Notes: a model not told the origin generated them from the sequence alone. 64,000 bases of DNA from Opitutus sp. (GCA_024707325.1 JANPZY010000001.1:1364001-1428000), one strand, 5' to 3'; counted from the first letter of the stretch, positions 46,359 through 61,614 are shown. Program-made: numbers and translations.

Positions 46359-47384
46359 ATGAAAGTCGGCATCATCGGCGCTTCCGGATATTCGGGCGAA
46401 GTCCTTGTGAAACTGCTGCTGGGTCACCCGCACGTGACGCTTGCAGCGGTCACCTCCCGCACCCACGCGGGCAAGCCGCTCGCGACGGTGATTCCCTCGG
46501 TGCGCGGTGCCGATCGCGGGCTGAAGTTTTCGGATTCGAATGCCGAGGCGCTGGCGGCGAGCGACATCGATCTGTTCTTCCTCGCGCTGCCGCACGGTGC
46601 CGCTGCGACTTACGCGAAGATCCTCGTGCCCGCTGGCAAGCGCGTGATCGATCTCTCGGCTGACTTCCGCATCGCGGATCTCGCAACGTATCAAAAATAC
46701 TACGGCGAACACCACGCTCCTGAGCTGCTGCCGCACGCGCGCTACGTGTTGCCGGAGCTTTCGCCTGCTTCGTGGAAGTCCGAGGCTAAACTCATCGCAT
46801 CGCCCGGCTGTTATCCGACGAGCATTCTTGTGCCGCTTTGGCCGTTGTTGAAGGCCGGCATCGTGTCCCGCGAGCACATCGTCGTGAACTCCTACAGCGG
46901 CGTGAGCGGCGCCGGAAAGAAGGCCGAGGAAATGTATCTTTTCGTCGAACGCGCGGAGAGCATCAAAGCCTACGGCCTCGTGAAACACCGCCACCTTGCT
47001 GAAGTGGAGGAGCAGCTCAGCACCCACACGGGCGGCACGACGATCCTTCAGTTCAACCCGCACCTCGCGCCGATGCGCCGCGGCATCGCCACGACGATCA
47101 CCGTGCCGGCCGCGCAGGGTGCGACGATCGAGAGACTCTACGAGGCGTGGAACGCTGCGTATGCGTCGACGCCGTTCGTGCAGGTTCTCGCGAGTAACCA
47201 AACTCCGGATACAGCCCACACTGTTGGCACCAATCGCGTGGACATCAGCGCGGTGCACGATCCGCGCACGAACAATTTCGTGATCACCTCGGCCGAGGAC
47301 AATCTCGTCAAAGGCGCGAGCGGCCAGGCCGTGCAGATCATGAATCTGTGGTGCGGTTTCCCTGAGACCGCGGGGCTTGTCTGA
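46359..47384 (+). CDS. argC: N-acetyl-gamma-glutamyl-phosphate reductase
   Basis: Arginine pathway step 3, NADPH reduction of acetylglutamyl phosphate; 341 residues. Rossmann start VGIIGASGYSGEVLVKLLLG, the catalytic Cys in ASPGCYPTS, PELSPASW, NSYSGVSGAGKK and the C-terminal NLVKGASGQAVQIMNLWCGF. ATG 46359 (MKVGII) is chosen over the upstream ATG 46338. It is convergent with argJ across a 28-bp perfect palindrome. Confidence 0.97.
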   Translation: MKVGIIGASGYSGEVLVKLLLGHPHVTLAAVTSRTHAGKPLATVIPSVRGADRGLKFSDSNAEALAASDIDLFFLALPHGAAATYAKILVPAGKRVIDLSADFRIADLATYQKYYGEHHAPELLPHARYVLPELSPASWKSEAKLIASPGCYPTSILVPLWPLLKAGIVSREHIVVNSYSGVSGAGKKAEEMYLFVERAESIKAYGLVKHRHLAEVEEQLSTHTGGTTILQFNPHLAPMRRGIATTITVPAAQGATIERLYEAWNAAYASTPFVQVLASNQTPDTAHTVGTNRVDISAVHDPRTNNFVITSAEDNLVKGASGQAVQIMNLWCGFPETAGLV

Positions 47385-47412
47385 CGCACGCAGTTGATTG
47401 CGACGCGCGAGC

Positions 47413-47539
47413 TAAGCGCAAAGACGCGAAGAGCACGAAGTCTCGCGAAGCGTTCCTTCCTCTGGGCGCCGTCTACAGGGGGCGCACGGCTCGCCCGCTT
47501 TCTTTGCGAACCTTCGTGCTCTTCGCGTCTTTGCGCTTA
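47413..47539. repeat. 28-bp perfect inverted repeat (empty ACGCGAAG element)
   Basis: TAAGCGCAAAGACGCGAAG... at 47413-47440 is the exact reverse complement of 47512-47539; the 71-nt loop carries no gene. It separates the convergent argC and argJ. The arms belong to the same family as those bracketing the GxxExxY gene at 57179-57658 (TAAGCGCGAAGACGCGAAGG). Confidence 0.9.
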
Positions 47540-47558
47540 TTCTTAAACGCGGCAACCT

Positions 47559-48875
47559 TCAGCTGCGGTAGTCGGCGTTTTCGCTCACGTATTCGTGCGT
47601 GAGGTCGCCGCCGAAGACCGTGGCGTGCTCCGAGCCGCTGCCGAGATCGACTTCGATTTCCACGCAGCGCTCGTGCGGCGGGAAGTTCACCGGAGGCGCA
47701 AAGATGCCGTCCTTCGGCGCCGCGCTGGCGTAGAGTTCTGCGCCTTTCAAATGCGCGACCAGCGCGGTCTCCTTCTCCGGATTCAGCTGAAACACGCCGT
47801 CGGCGAAGATCTCGATGCCGCCCATCCAGAGCCGCAGTTTGCGGAGGTCGGCGTCGGGCGCCTGCGCACCGACAAACTTGCCGATCGCTTGCACGAGTCG
47901 GCCCACGTTTGGATCGTTGCCCGCGACGGCGCACTTGAAGAGCGGCGCGTTGACGATCGCCTTGCCGAGCGAGCGGGCCACGGCGGCCGAAGCGGCGTTG
48001 CGCACGCTGACGCGGATCACATGGCGCACACCTTCGCCGTTGCGCACGACGTCCTCCGCGAGATCGCGGCACACGGTCGCGAGGGCCGCTTCGAACGCGG
48101 CCAGATCCTTGCACGGCACGCGGCCGGACGAAACGGCCAGCACGGTGTCCGAGGTGCTCGTGTCGCTGTCGACGCTGATCGAGTTGAAACTCGGCTCGAC
48201 TACGCGGCTCAGCATCGCGCGCAGCTCGGCGCGCGGCACCGCGAGATCCGTGAGAATGTAAACGAGCATCGTCGCCAGATTCGGCTCCACCATGCCGGCG
48301 CCTTTGGCGATGCCGACGATCGAACCGCCGCCGAGGTCCGCGCGGCGGATTTTCGGATAAAGATCCGTCGTCACGATGCCTTCCGCGGCGGGAAGGATCG
48401 ATCCGCCTTCGAGCGCGCTGACTGCCTTCGGGAGCGCGGCGCTGATCTCGACCACGGGCAGGCTCCATCCGATGACGCCGGTCGAGCTGGGCAGCACTTG
48501 ATGCGCGTTGAGCCCGAGGAGTTGGCCGGTTGCCGAGCAGATGCGCTCGGCGGTTTCCACGCCGCCGGGAGCGCAAACGTTGGAGATCTTGTTGTTAACA
48601 ATGATCGCTCCGAGCGTCGGCTCGGCGAGGCGCTGGCGGCCGACGATCACGGGCGCGCCCGGGAAAGCGTTGCGCGTGAACACCGCCGCGAAGTCCGCCG
48701 TCGGTTGATCGAGCGCGATGAGCGTCAGCGTCATCTTCGCCGGCTTCGGTGCCTCGCGCGGGATGAAATCGAATCGCGTGGTGCCGACGCGGAATCCCGC
48801 CGGCAGGGCGGCCTGGCTGGCGAGCCAGGCGCGGTGTTCCTCACGAGAGGCGAAAGAGAGATTTGTGCTGGGCAC
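47559..48875 (-). CDS. argJ: Bifunctional ornithine acetyltransferase / N-acetylglutamate synthase
   Basis: A 438-residue ArgJ that recycles the acetyl group between acetylornithine and glutamate. The autocleavage site is in KGAGMVEPNLATMLVYIL (cut between Ala and Thr, Thr becoming the nucleophile). Also VGIAKGAG, FNSISVDSDTSTSDTVL and the C-terminal DLTHEYVSENADYRS. Length is slightly above the usual 390-410. It is the only arg gene on the minus strand and is convergent with argC. Its presence explains the absence of argA/argE-type genes here. Confidence 0.97.
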   Translation of the reverse strand: MPSTNLSFASREEHRAWLASQAALPAGFRVGTTRFDFIPREAPKPAKMTLTLIALDQPTADFAAVFTRNAFPGAPVIVGRQRLAEPTLGAIIVNNKISNVCAPGGVETAERICSATGQLLGLNAHQVLPSSTGVIGWSLPVVEISAALPKAVSALEGGSILPAAEGIVTTDLYPKIRRADLGGGSIVGIAKGAGMVEPNLATMLVYILTDLAVPRAELRAMLSRVVEPSFNSISVDSDTSTSDTVLAVSSGRVPCKDLAAFEAALATVCRDLAEDVVRNGEGVRHVIRVSVRNAASAAVARSLGKAIVNAPLFKCAVAGNDPNVGRLVQAIGKFVGAQAPDADLRKLRLWMGGIEIFADGVFQLNPEKETALVAHLKGAELYASAAPKDGIFAPPVNFPPHERCVEIEVDLGSGSEHATVFGGDLTHEYVSENADYRS

Positions 48876-49075
48876 GCGAAATCAGTGAGGTCGCGTGAAG
48901 CGCGAGTGAAGCAGAATTTCGACGCGCACCACCGCTCGGCGCGTGCAGCGAAATCCAGAATTTAGTGGAAATGCGGGAGACCAGGGCCTAAGTGCATCCG
49001 GATATTTCCAAATCCATTGAGCGCTTCTCGCATCATTCACCTCCTCGCGGCCGCGTGCCGCAGGTCTGATCGTCA

Positions 49076-49954
49076 ATGAACGTCGCTGAAATCACCGCCA
49101 AGGCGAAGGTGCTCCTCGAAGCGCTTCCCTACATCCAGGATTTTCATGGTTCCACTTTCGTCGTGAAATACGGCGGGAGCTTCATGGACGATCCCGATCC
49201 GGTCACCCGCACACGGGTCGCCTACGACATCGCGTTTCTCGCCGCCGTCGGCATCAACGTCGTCGTCGTGCACGGTGGTGGAAAGGCCATCACGCGCGCG
49301 ATGGCTGAGTCGGGCTTGAAGGCCAATTTCATCAACGGCCTTCGCGTGACCGATGAAGCTACGGTCGCGGTCGTGAAGCGGACGCTCGACGAGATCGTCA
49401 ACCGGGACGTGTGCGAGGCGGTCGCCTCCGCCAACGCGAAGCCCAAGGGGCTCCCCGGCGACACCGTGCTCGTTTGCCAGAAGCTCAGCGTGGACGACGA
49501 TGGCAACCCGATTGATCTCGGTTTCGTCGGCGACGTCACGGAAGTGAAGGTGAAGCTCATCAAGAAAGAGATCGCCGAAGGCAACGTGCCGATCATCTCG
49601 CCGGTCGCTGAAGGTTACGACGGCAAGCCCTACAACGTGAACGCCGATCTTGTCGCCGGTCGCGTGGCCAGCGCGCTGCGTGCGCGTCGCCTCGTTTACA
49701 TGAGCGATGTGCCGGGCCTGCTCTCGAATCCGTCGGATCCCTCGTCGCTCATCTCCACGCTCAAGGTTTCCCAAGTCGACGACCTCAAGAAGAAGGGCGT
49801 GATCGACAAAGGCATGCGCCCGAAAGTGCAGAGCGCGATCCGCGCGCTGCAGGAAGGCGTGCAGCGTGTGCACTTCATCGACGGTCGTCTGCCGCACTCG
49901 CTGTTGCTCGAGATCTTCACCGACAAGGGCATCGGCACTGAAATTGTGCAGTGA
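49076..49954 (+). CDS. argB: Acetylglutamate kinase
   Basis: Cytosolic amino-acid kinase, 292 residues, phosphorylating N-acetylglutamate. [12 protein letters not shown], the glycine loop [34 protein letters not shown] and [20 protein letters not shown]. The KxxG and C-terminal region match arginine-feedback-sensitive enzymes only loosely, so regulation cannot be called. argD starts 86 bp downstream. Confidence 0.97.
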   Translation: MNVAEITAKAKVLLEALPYIQDFHGSTFVVKYGGSFMDDPDPVTRTRVAYDIAFLAAVGINVVVVHGGGKAITRAMAESGLKANFINGLRVTDEATVAVVKRTLDEIVNRDVCEAVASANAKPKGLPGDTVLVCQKLSVDDDGNPIDLGFVGDVTEVKVKLIKKEIAEGNVPIISPVAEGYDGKPYNVNADLVAGRVASALRARRLVYMSDVPGLLSNPSDPSSLISTLKVSQVDDLKKKGVIDKGMRPKVQSAIRALQEGVQRVHFIDGRLPHSLLLEIFTDKGIGTEIVQ

Positions 49955-49961
49955 TGTTTTC

Positions 49962-50036
49962 GATTGCGGAGTGCTGATTGCGGACTGCGGATTGATTGTC
50001 AGCGTCTGAAAAATCCGCACTCCGGAATCCGAAATC
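49962..50036. repeat. Imperfect inverted repeat between argB and argD
   Basis: GATTGCGGAGTGCTGATTGC... (49962-49993) partly pairs with AATCCGCACTCCGGAATCCG... (50012-50036), ending just before the argD ATG. A further intergenic palindrome class. Confidence 0.6.
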
Positions 50037-50040
50037 CAAA

Positions 50041-51264
50041 ATGACTGCTGCTCCCTCCATCGTTCGCACCAGCACTGCCGAGCTCTACGACGCGCACGTT
50101 CTCAAGAACTACGCGCGTCCCGCCCTCACGCTCGTGCGCGGTCGCGGCGCGCAGGTGTGGGATGATGCGGGCCGGGACTATCTCGATTTCACCTCCGGCA
50201 TCGCCGTCAGCGCGCTTGGGCATTGTCACCCGCATTGGGTGGCGGCGATGCAGCGGCAGGCCGCGGAGCTGATTCACACGAGTAATCTTTTCCGCCACCC
50301 GAATCAGGGCGAACTCGCGCGCCGGCTCGTCGGCTACGCAGGGCCCGGTCGCGTTTTCTTCTGCAATAGCGGTGCCGAAGCCAACGAAGCGCTGATCAAA
50401 CTCGCGCGGCTTCACGGCGTGAAGAAGAGCGGCGAGGAAGGGAAGTGCTACAAGATCATCTGCGCGAAGAACGCGTTTCACGGCCGCACCTACGGCGGCA
50501 TGAGCGCGACACCGCAGGAGAAAATCCAGAAAGGCTTTCGTCCGCTCGTGCCGGGTTTTGCGTTCGGCGAACTCAACAATCTCGAGTCGTTCGCTTCGCA
50601 GATCGACGACCAGACGACAGCGATTTTCTTCGAGACGATCCAGGGCGAGAGCGGCATCAATCCCGCCACGCCCGAGTTCCTCCGCGGCATTCGGGAGCTG
50701 TGCAACAAGCACAATCTCCTCCTGATGCTCGATGAGGTGCAGTGCGGCATCGGCCGCACGGGCCGTTTCTACGCCTTCGAACATGCCGGCATCACGCCCG
50801 ATGCGATCGGCATGGCGAAAGGCCTCGGCGGCGGCATGCCGATCGGCGCGATGTGGGTGCACGAGCGCCACGGTGAGCTTTTCCAGCCTGGTTATCACGG
50901 CACCACCTTTGGTGGCACGCCGCTCGCGTGTGCCGCGGGTCTCGCCGTGCTCGATGTGATCGAGCGCGAAGGCCTGCTCGAACAGGTGCGGAAAAACAGC
51001 GGCCCGTGGATCGCGGCACTGCAGAAGGTCGCGGCGGAGTTTCCGCAACACGCCACCGGCGTGCGCGGCGTGGGCTATTTGCTCGGCGTGCAGCTCACCA
51101 GCGATCCGGCACCGTATCTCGCGGCGCTTCGCGAAGCGGGACTGCTCGCCGTCGGCGCCGGCGGCAACGTCGTGCGTCTGCTCCCGCCGCTCAATGTCAC
51201 GCCCGCCGAGCTCGCGCGCTCGGTCGAGATCGTGCGCAGCGTTTTCGCGGCGAAAACCGCCTGA
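50041..51264 (+). CDS. argD: Acetylornithine aminotransferase
   Basis: PLP-dependent class III aminotransferase of 407 residues making N-acetylornithine. DYLDFTSGIAVSALGHCHP, FFCNSGAEANEALIKLAR, the PLP Asp region MLDEVQCGIGRTG and the Schiff-base Lys in GMAKGLGGGMPIGA. ATG 50041 (MTAAPSIV) is chosen since an upstream in-frame start lies within the palindrome. Confidence 0.96.
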   Translation: MTAAPSIVRTSTAELYDAHVLKNYARPALTLVRGRGAQVWDDAGRDYLDFTSGIAVSALGHCHPHWVAAMQRQAAELIHTSNLFRHPNQGELARRLVGYAGPGRVFFCNSGAEANEALIKLARLHGVKKSGEEGKCYKIICAKNAFHGRTYGGMSATPQEKIQKGFRPLVPGFAFGELNNLESFASQIDDQTTAIFFETIQGESGINPATPEFLRGIRELCNKHNLLLMLDEVQCGIGRTGRFYAFEHAGITPDAIGMAKGLGGGMPIGAMWVHERHGELFQPGYHGTTFGGTPLACAAGLAVLDVIEREGLLEQVRKNSGPWIAALQKVAAEFPQHATGVRGVGYLLGVQLTSDPAPYLAALREAGLLAVGAGGNVVRLLPPLNVTPAELARSVEIVRSVFAAKTA

Positions 51265-51334
51265 AGAACGTTCCCCGCGGGCCCACTTTTCACTCGTGCA
51301 AACGAGGCTGGCAGGTTAGGTGTTTTTGTTTCCG

Positions 51335-52285
51335 ATGAAACACTTCCTGAAGGAGACCGACTTCAAGGCCCACGAACTCCCGGGCCTCTTTGCGCTGGCG
51401 CAAAACTTGAAGCAAGGTCGCGGCCGCCATACGCCGCCGGCGCTCGCCGGTCAGACGTGGGCGCTGATCTTCTCGAAGTCCAGCACCCGCACGCGCGTTT
51501 CCTTCGAGGTCGGTATCCACGAGCTCGGCGGCAATCCGCTTTTCCTCAACCGCAACGACATCCAGCTCGGACGCGGCGAATCGATCGAAGACACGGCCAA
51601 GGTGCTCTCGCGTTTCGTGCACGGCCTGATCGTGCGCACGTTTGACCACAGTGATGTCGAGCGCCTTGCCGCGGCCGGCTCGATTCCGGTCATCAACGCG
51701 CTCACCGATTTTCTCCATCCCTGCCAGATCTACGCTGATGCGCTGACGCTCGCCGAGCGCTGGGCCGGCGCGGGCGGCGACCTCGTTGGTTCGCTGAAGG
51801 GACGCAAGATCGCCTTCCTCGGCGACACTGCGTGCAACATGGCCTACTCCTGGGTGCTCGGCGCGAATCTCTTCGGCATGAAGATCGCGCTCGCGGGCCC
51901 GAAGGAGTTTGCGCCGACCGCGGAGTTCGACGCCTTCCTCGCGAAGGAAGGTTACGCCGGCGGCTACGAGTTCACCACCGATCCGTTCGAAGCGGTGAAA
52001 GATGCCGACGTCGTTTACACCGACGTTTGGGTCAGCATGGGCAAGGAAGAGGAGACGAAGGAGCGCATCCGCGTGATGTCGCCCTACGCCGTCACGGCGA
52101 AGGTCTTCGCGGCCGCGAAGAAAGACGCGTTCTTCATGCACTGCCTCCCCGCGCATCCGGGCGAGGAAGTCGAGCAGGCGGTCCTCGATAATCCGCGCAG
52201 CATCATCTTCGACGAGGCGGAGAACCGCCTCCACATGCAGAAAGCCATCATGGCCACGCTCGCTGCGGCGAGAACCCAAGCCTGA
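51335..52285 (+). CDS. argF: Ornithine carbamoyltransferase
   Basis: A 316-residue transcarbamylase making citrulline. Carbamoyl-phosphate loop KSSTRTRVSFEVG, VRTFDHSDVE, HPCQIYADALTLAE and the ornithine-site HCLPAHPGEEVE. These are OTC rather than acetylornithine-specific motifs, though only assays decide. ATG 51335 (MKHFLKETDF). 70 bp after argD. Confidence 0.95.
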   Translation: MKHFLKETDFKAHELPGLFALAQNLKQGRGRHTPPALAGQTWALIFSKSSTRTRVSFEVGIHELGGNPLFLNRNDIQLGRGESIEDTAKVLSRFVHGLIVRTFDHSDVERLAAAGSIPVINALTDFLHPCQIYADALTLAERWAGAGGDLVGSLKGRKIAFLGDTACNMAYSWVLGANLFGMKIALAGPKEFAPTAEFDAFLAKEGYAGGYEFTTDPFEAVKDADVVYTDVWVSMGKEEETKERIRVMSPYAVTAKVFAAAKKDAFFMHCLPAHPGEEVEQAVLDNPRSIIFDEAENRLHMQKAIMATLAAARTQA

Positions 52286-52310
52286 GATTAGTCGGGGCCC
52301 GCGAAATCAC

Positions 52311-52450
52311 GCGAATGGACGCGAATGATCTGATCCTGAAGGATGAGGTCTTCCACATTGCGGGGCTCCAGGTCGTTTCGTTCTCAACTTCAAGCGTGCC
52401 AAACTCGAATGGGAGCGCATCGTCCTCTCTGATCATTCGCGTTAACTCGC
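52311..52450. repeat. Inverted GCGAATGGACGCG repeat pair
   Basis: GCGAATGGACGCGAATGATC (52311-52330) faces GATCATTCGCGTTAACTCGC (52431-52450), 16 of 20 complementary, around a 100-nt spacer with no gene. It lies in the 199-bp argF-argG gap. Confidence 0.65.
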
Positions 52451-52484
52451 GTCCCATCGCGGTTCACTTTCTCACTTCTCATCC

Positions 52485-53711
<1,227 letters not shown>

Positions 53712-53759
53712 GCGAATCGCGCCTGCGGGTGCGACGCGCGCGGAGTCGAGTTTCTCTTC

Positions 53760-53800
53760 ACGAGCCGTGCCACGATGTGGCACGGCTCGTTTGCGTTTTA
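53760..53800 (+). terminator. Rho-independent terminator of argG
   Basis: ACGAGCCGTGCCA (53760-53772), loop CGATG, TGGCACGGCTCGT (53778-53790), then TTGCGTTTTA. A perfect 13-bp stem. Confidence 0.93.
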
Positions 53801-53828
53801 GGACGCGGAAGAAAGCAGCGCAGCGTTT

Positions 53829-53908
53829 GGGTGGAGCCCGCCGTCCCCGGCGGGCTGTTTGACGAGCGCATTCCTAACGAGTCCGGCGAGGACGCCGGGC
53901 TCCACCTT
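53829..53908. repeat. Inverted pair of REP-like units
   Basis: GGGTGGAGCCCGCCGTCCCC... at 53829-53856 faces the reverse-oriented unit 53880-53908 (ends GCCGGGCTCCACCTT). Each unit can fold alone (CCCGCCG / CGGCGGG type stems). The single unit at 41391-41420 is a close copy. Solo units and head-to-head pairs are how REP/BIME sequences occur. Confidence 0.75.
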
Positions 53909-53918
53909 AGCCACGGGA

Positions 53919-54017
53919 TCTTTCTCTTTCTTCTTTCTCTTACTCCTTCTCTCGGCGCGCAGCGCCTCAGGGCGCGTGATTCGAACCGGGAGAAAGAGAA
54001 AGAAGAAAGAGAAAGAG
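53919..54017. repeat. GA/CT hairpin element, type B copy 2
   Basis: Pyrimidine arm 53919-53951 (TCTTTCTCTTTCTTC...) and purine arm 53990-54017 (GAGAAAGAGAAAGAAG...) around a loop with GGCGCGCAGCGCC. Array 6 begins 8 bp later. Together with the REP pair and argG terminator this fills a 519-bp gene-free gap. Confidence 0.8.
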
Positions 54018-54025
54018 GACCGAAC

Positions 54026-54223
54026 CTTCGCTGGGCTCACGCCGCACTTGGCCGCGACCGCGTCCGCAGTGTGGCTCGACCCGGTCCGCACCTTGTCCCG
54101 ACTTGGGATGGACCTTGGCTCGAGTTAGGACGGACTGTGTCCCGACGCGGTGCGGATACGGGCATGACTCGAGCCGCACTTTGGCGCGGTGTGGTGCGGA
54201 GTGTGATCCGACCGGCGCCGTGG
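54026..54223 (-). repeat. 22-bp tandem repeat array 6 (9 units)
   Basis: Nine reverse units with no length deviation (198 bp): starts 54026, 54048, 54070, 54092, 54114, 54136, 54158, 54180, 54202. Best units read TGTGGCTCGAC then CCGGTCCGCAC. It ends 7 bp before the stop of the small gene at 54231. Confidence 0.9.
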
Positions 54224-54230
54224 CGCTTTG

Positions 54231-54500
54231 TTAGGACTGGAACTCGTCGTTGACTCGTGGCGCGTCGGGTCGCTGGCGATCGAGCGATTCGCGGTAGCGC
54301 ACGCACCCGCGCAGGAACTGGGGCCAATCCGGGACGGCGATCTGCGGATCGATCTTCTCGGGCAGCAGGCTCCACAGCTGCGGATGATGCCAACATAGCT
54401 CGTGCTGGGTGCTATCACGGTGCTCGCGAATGCCGGCGCGGAGCTTTCGCACCTCTTCGATGAGCTGCTCCCGCGTGAAGTGCTCAAGGTCTTCGTCCAT
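54231..54500 (-). CDS. Small hypothetical protein
   Basis: An 89-residue acidic/basic protein (MDEDLEHFTREQLIEEVRKL, GIREHRDSTQHELCWHHPQ, LWSLLPEKIDPQIAVPDWPQ). It looks helical at the N-terminus with a HRD...CWHHP...LLPE pattern I associate with small conserved proteins of unknown function. ATG at 54498-54500. No signal or membrane segment. It is the last minus-strand gene before the array, 118 bp beyond gyrA and separated from it by a terminator. Confidence 0.65.
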   Translation of the reverse strand: MDEDLEHFTREQLIEEVRKLRAGIREHRDSTQHELCWHHPQLWSLLPEKIDPQIAVPDWPQFLRGCVRYRESLDRQRPDAPRVNDEFQS

Positions 54501-54563
54501 GGCCGGACACTCGTGCCGACCCTGTTTTCGCGCAACGGCGAGGACACACTTCGTTTGCCCAAC

Positions 54564-54597
54564 AAAAAACCGCCCGAGGTCGGGCGGTTTTTGTTTT
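54564..54597 (-). terminator. Rho-independent terminator of gyrA
   Basis: On the minus strand: AAAACAAAAA, CCGCCCGA, CC, TCGGGCGG, TTTTTTGTT. The stem is 54570-54577 with 54580-54587; the loop is effectively four bases. T-rich on both strands, so it may also work in the other direction. Confidence 0.88.
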
Positions 54598-54618
54598 GGA
54601 AGAAACGAGCGCGGGCGC

Positions 54619-57126
<2,508 letters not shown>

Positions 57127-57178
57127 GCGGGAAAAAGGAGCGAGTAGCGGGTGGTGAGTAGACGGAGGCGGCGGAGGC

Positions 57179-57207
57179 TTAAGCGCGAAGACGCGAAGGC
57201 GCGAAGG
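57179..57207. repeat. Left arm of the inverted repeat around the GxxExxY gene
   Basis: TTAAGCGCGAAGACGCGAAG... encodes the last residues of the GxxExxY protein (AFAPSRLRA) and its stop. It pairs with 57630-57658 at about 24 of 28 positions. Confidence 0.75.
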
Positions 57208-57628
57208 CTTCGGCCGACGCGACGTTTCTGAAATCGAGGTTTAGCACGCGATTGATCCCATCTTTGATCAAGGGGACGTTGAAGTTGATCAGCAGCCCAA
57301 GAGGGAGCCTCATGAGGCGCAGGTAGGTGGTGAGTTGAACGCGGTGGACCGGCTGGATCGCCTCTACTGTTTTCAGTTCGATCAGGAGCTGGTCATTGAT
57401 GACCAAATCGAGGCGATAGGCGTTCGAGATGGTCTGGCCGCGATAGGTGAGTGGCAGAGCAACCTCGCGCTGTATCCGCAGACCGGAATGAACAAGTTCG
57501 ATCGCGAGGCATTCCGAATAAGCACTTTCGAGCAGCCCGGGACCGAGGGCACGATGCACCGTGAACGCTGCATTCACAGCGGTGGTGGCAACTGCCTCGA
57601 TCTCTTCCGGTATTCTGACTTCGCTCAT
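57179..57628 (-). CDS. GxxExxY protein (PD-(D/E)XK nuclease-like)
   Basis: A 149-residue protein of the GxxExxY family. The naming motif is GPGLLESAY (about 29-37). The nuclease-fold residues follow: YRLDLVINDQLLIELKTVEA carries the Asp and the E-x-K of the PD-(D/E)XK core, and QLTTYLRLMRLPLGLLINF is the usual continuation. Function unknown; catalysis on nucleic acid is predicted by fold only. It lies between gyrB (42 bp) and gyrA (52 bp) on the same strand and is bracketed by inverted ACGCGAAG repeats that overlap its 3' end, which suggests it arrived as a small mobile cassette. Confidence 0.9.
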   Translation of the reverse strand: MSEVRIPEEIEAVATTAVNAAFTVHRALGPGLLESAYSECLAIELVHSGLRIQREVALPLTYRGQTISNAYRLDLVINDQLLIELKTVEAIQPVHRVQLTTYLRLMRLPLGLLINFNVPLIKDGINRVLNLDFRNVASAEAFAPSRLRA

Positions 57629-57629
57629 C

Positions 57630-57658
57630 CCTTCGCGTCTTTGCGTCTACGCGCTTAG
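57630..57658. repeat. Right arm of the inverted repeat around the GxxExxY gene
   Basis: CCTTCGCGTCTTTGCGTCTA..., one base upstream of the GxxExxY start and 13 bp downstream of the gyrB stop. Reverse complement of the left arm with about four mismatches. Confidence 0.75.
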
Positions 57659-57670
57659 TTCGAGCGACGA

Positions 57671-60313
<2,643 letters not shown>

Positions 60314-60367
60314 TTACGGGAGCCTTTTGTTTGACCGGGGTGGGGACCCCGGGAAAGCTGCCCTGCG

Positions 60368-61082
60368 ATGCTCACCCCCCGTGCTGGAAAAGCTGCTGAT
60401 TCTGCAGGATCGCGATCAACGGCAGCGCTCGCTCGAAGCTCAAATCAAGGCCATCCCCGCCGAGATCGCCGCCGTCGAACAGAAGATCGCGGCCGAGAAA
60501 GCCGCCATCGACGCCGCCCGTTCCGAGCTGAAGGATCTCGAGACCCAAAAGAAGCTGCTCGAGACCGAGATCGGCGCCGCCGAGGAAAAACTCGCCAAAT
60601 ACCGCACCCAGCAATCGCTCGTGCGCAAAAACGACGAGTTTCAGGCGCTCGGCCACGAGATCGAGACCACCCAGCAGGCCATCGGCGATCTCGAGGGAAA
60701 AGAGCTCGAGATCATGTATGGCATCGACGAAGCGAAGAAGAAATTCGCCGCCGCCGAAGCTGTGCTGAAGGCCAATATCTCCGGCCACGAAGCCCGCATC
60801 GCCGCGCATCGCGAGCGCGCCACCAATCTCGCCGCGGAGTTGCAAAGCGCACAGACCGATTTCGCCGCCGCCCGCTCACCCGTCGAAGAGCCCGCGCTGC
60901 GACTCTACGATCGCGTGGCCGCGCGTCAGATGCCCGCCGTCGTGCCGCTTCGCGGCGGCAAATGCGGCGGCTGCCACCTGAAGGTTTCCGCCGAGGTGGA
61001 GTCCGCTTCCCGCGGCAAATCCGCCGACGGCAAACTCGCCACCTGCGACCAGTGCGGCCGCATCGTGTATTGGGATAATTGA
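60368..61082 (+). CDS. C4-type zinc-ribbon coiled-coil protein
   Basis: About 234-237 residues: a long coiled coil (about 5-175; EKLLILQDRDQRQRSLEAQ, AAIDAARSELKDLETQKKLL) and a C-terminal zinc ribbon, GGKCGGCHLKV and ATCDQCGRIVYW (four Cys). This is the CT398/DUF164 type, proposed to bind nucleic acid or other proteins. The literal start in the main frame is GTG 60381. ATG 60368 would give MLTPVLEKLLILQ if one C of the six-C run (60375-60380) were extra, matching relatives better. Confidence 0.85.
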
Positions 61083-61112
61083 TACGGCAGCGCGGCGCCG
61101 CCCGCGCCCGAC

Positions 61113-61514
61113 TCAGGACTGGCTGCGCAGCGTGTTGACCCACGCCGCGCAAAGATGGCCGAGCCATACCGCCACGAAGCACAGCGCAAACGTGCCGAGC
61201 GCGTTGCCGCCTGCCCGCAGCCACTCGCCCTCGCGCGCAAGGGTGAGCGTTTGGAGGCTGAACGACGAGTAGGTCGTGAAGCCGCCGAGAACACCGATCA
61301 TGAGAAACGAACGCGCCGCCGGGCCGAGCAGCGGGCGTCCATCGGGTGCGGCGAGCGAGGCGAGAAAGCCGATCGCGAACGAGCCCGACACGTTCACGAA
61401 GAACGTGCCCCACGGAAACATCTCGCCAAAGCGTTGCAGGAAAAACACCGCCGCCGCGTGACGCGCCAATCCACCCAAGCCGCTGCCGAGAAAAATCCAA
61501 AAGTAGGGAGACAT
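61113..61514 (-). CDS. crcB: Fluoride channel Fluc/CrcB
   Basis: Small inner-membrane fluoride exporter of 133 residues with four helices. Family residues: GGLARHAAAVFFLQRF, WGTFFVNVSGSFAIGFL with the central Asn, and GVLGGFTTYSSFSLQTL around the sodium site and pore Phe box. ATG 61514 (MSPYFWIFLGSG) is used; an upstream in-frame start at 61604 adds a non-conserved stretch. Functions as a dimer. Confidence 0.93.
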   Translation of the reverse strand: MSPYFWIFLGSGLGGLARHAAAVFFLQRFGEMFPWGTFFVNVSGSFAIGFLASLAAPDGRPLLGPAARSFLMIGVLGGFTTYSSFSLQTLTLAREGEWLRAGGNALGTFALCFVAVWLGHLCAAWVNTLRSQS

Positions 61515-61614
61515 GAGAGCGTGGAGATCGTCGCGTCCGGTCGGGCGCGGCAATGATTCAGCGCCGAGTCCTACCCACGCGGCAAAGACAAAAACAAAAG
61601 GCAACGACGCCCAT

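Noticed and set aside
53970..53992. tRNA fragment: GGTTCGAATC on the minus strand within a hairpin loop
   Set aside because: It resembles a T-loop, but there is no acceptor, anticodon or D arm around it; chance match.
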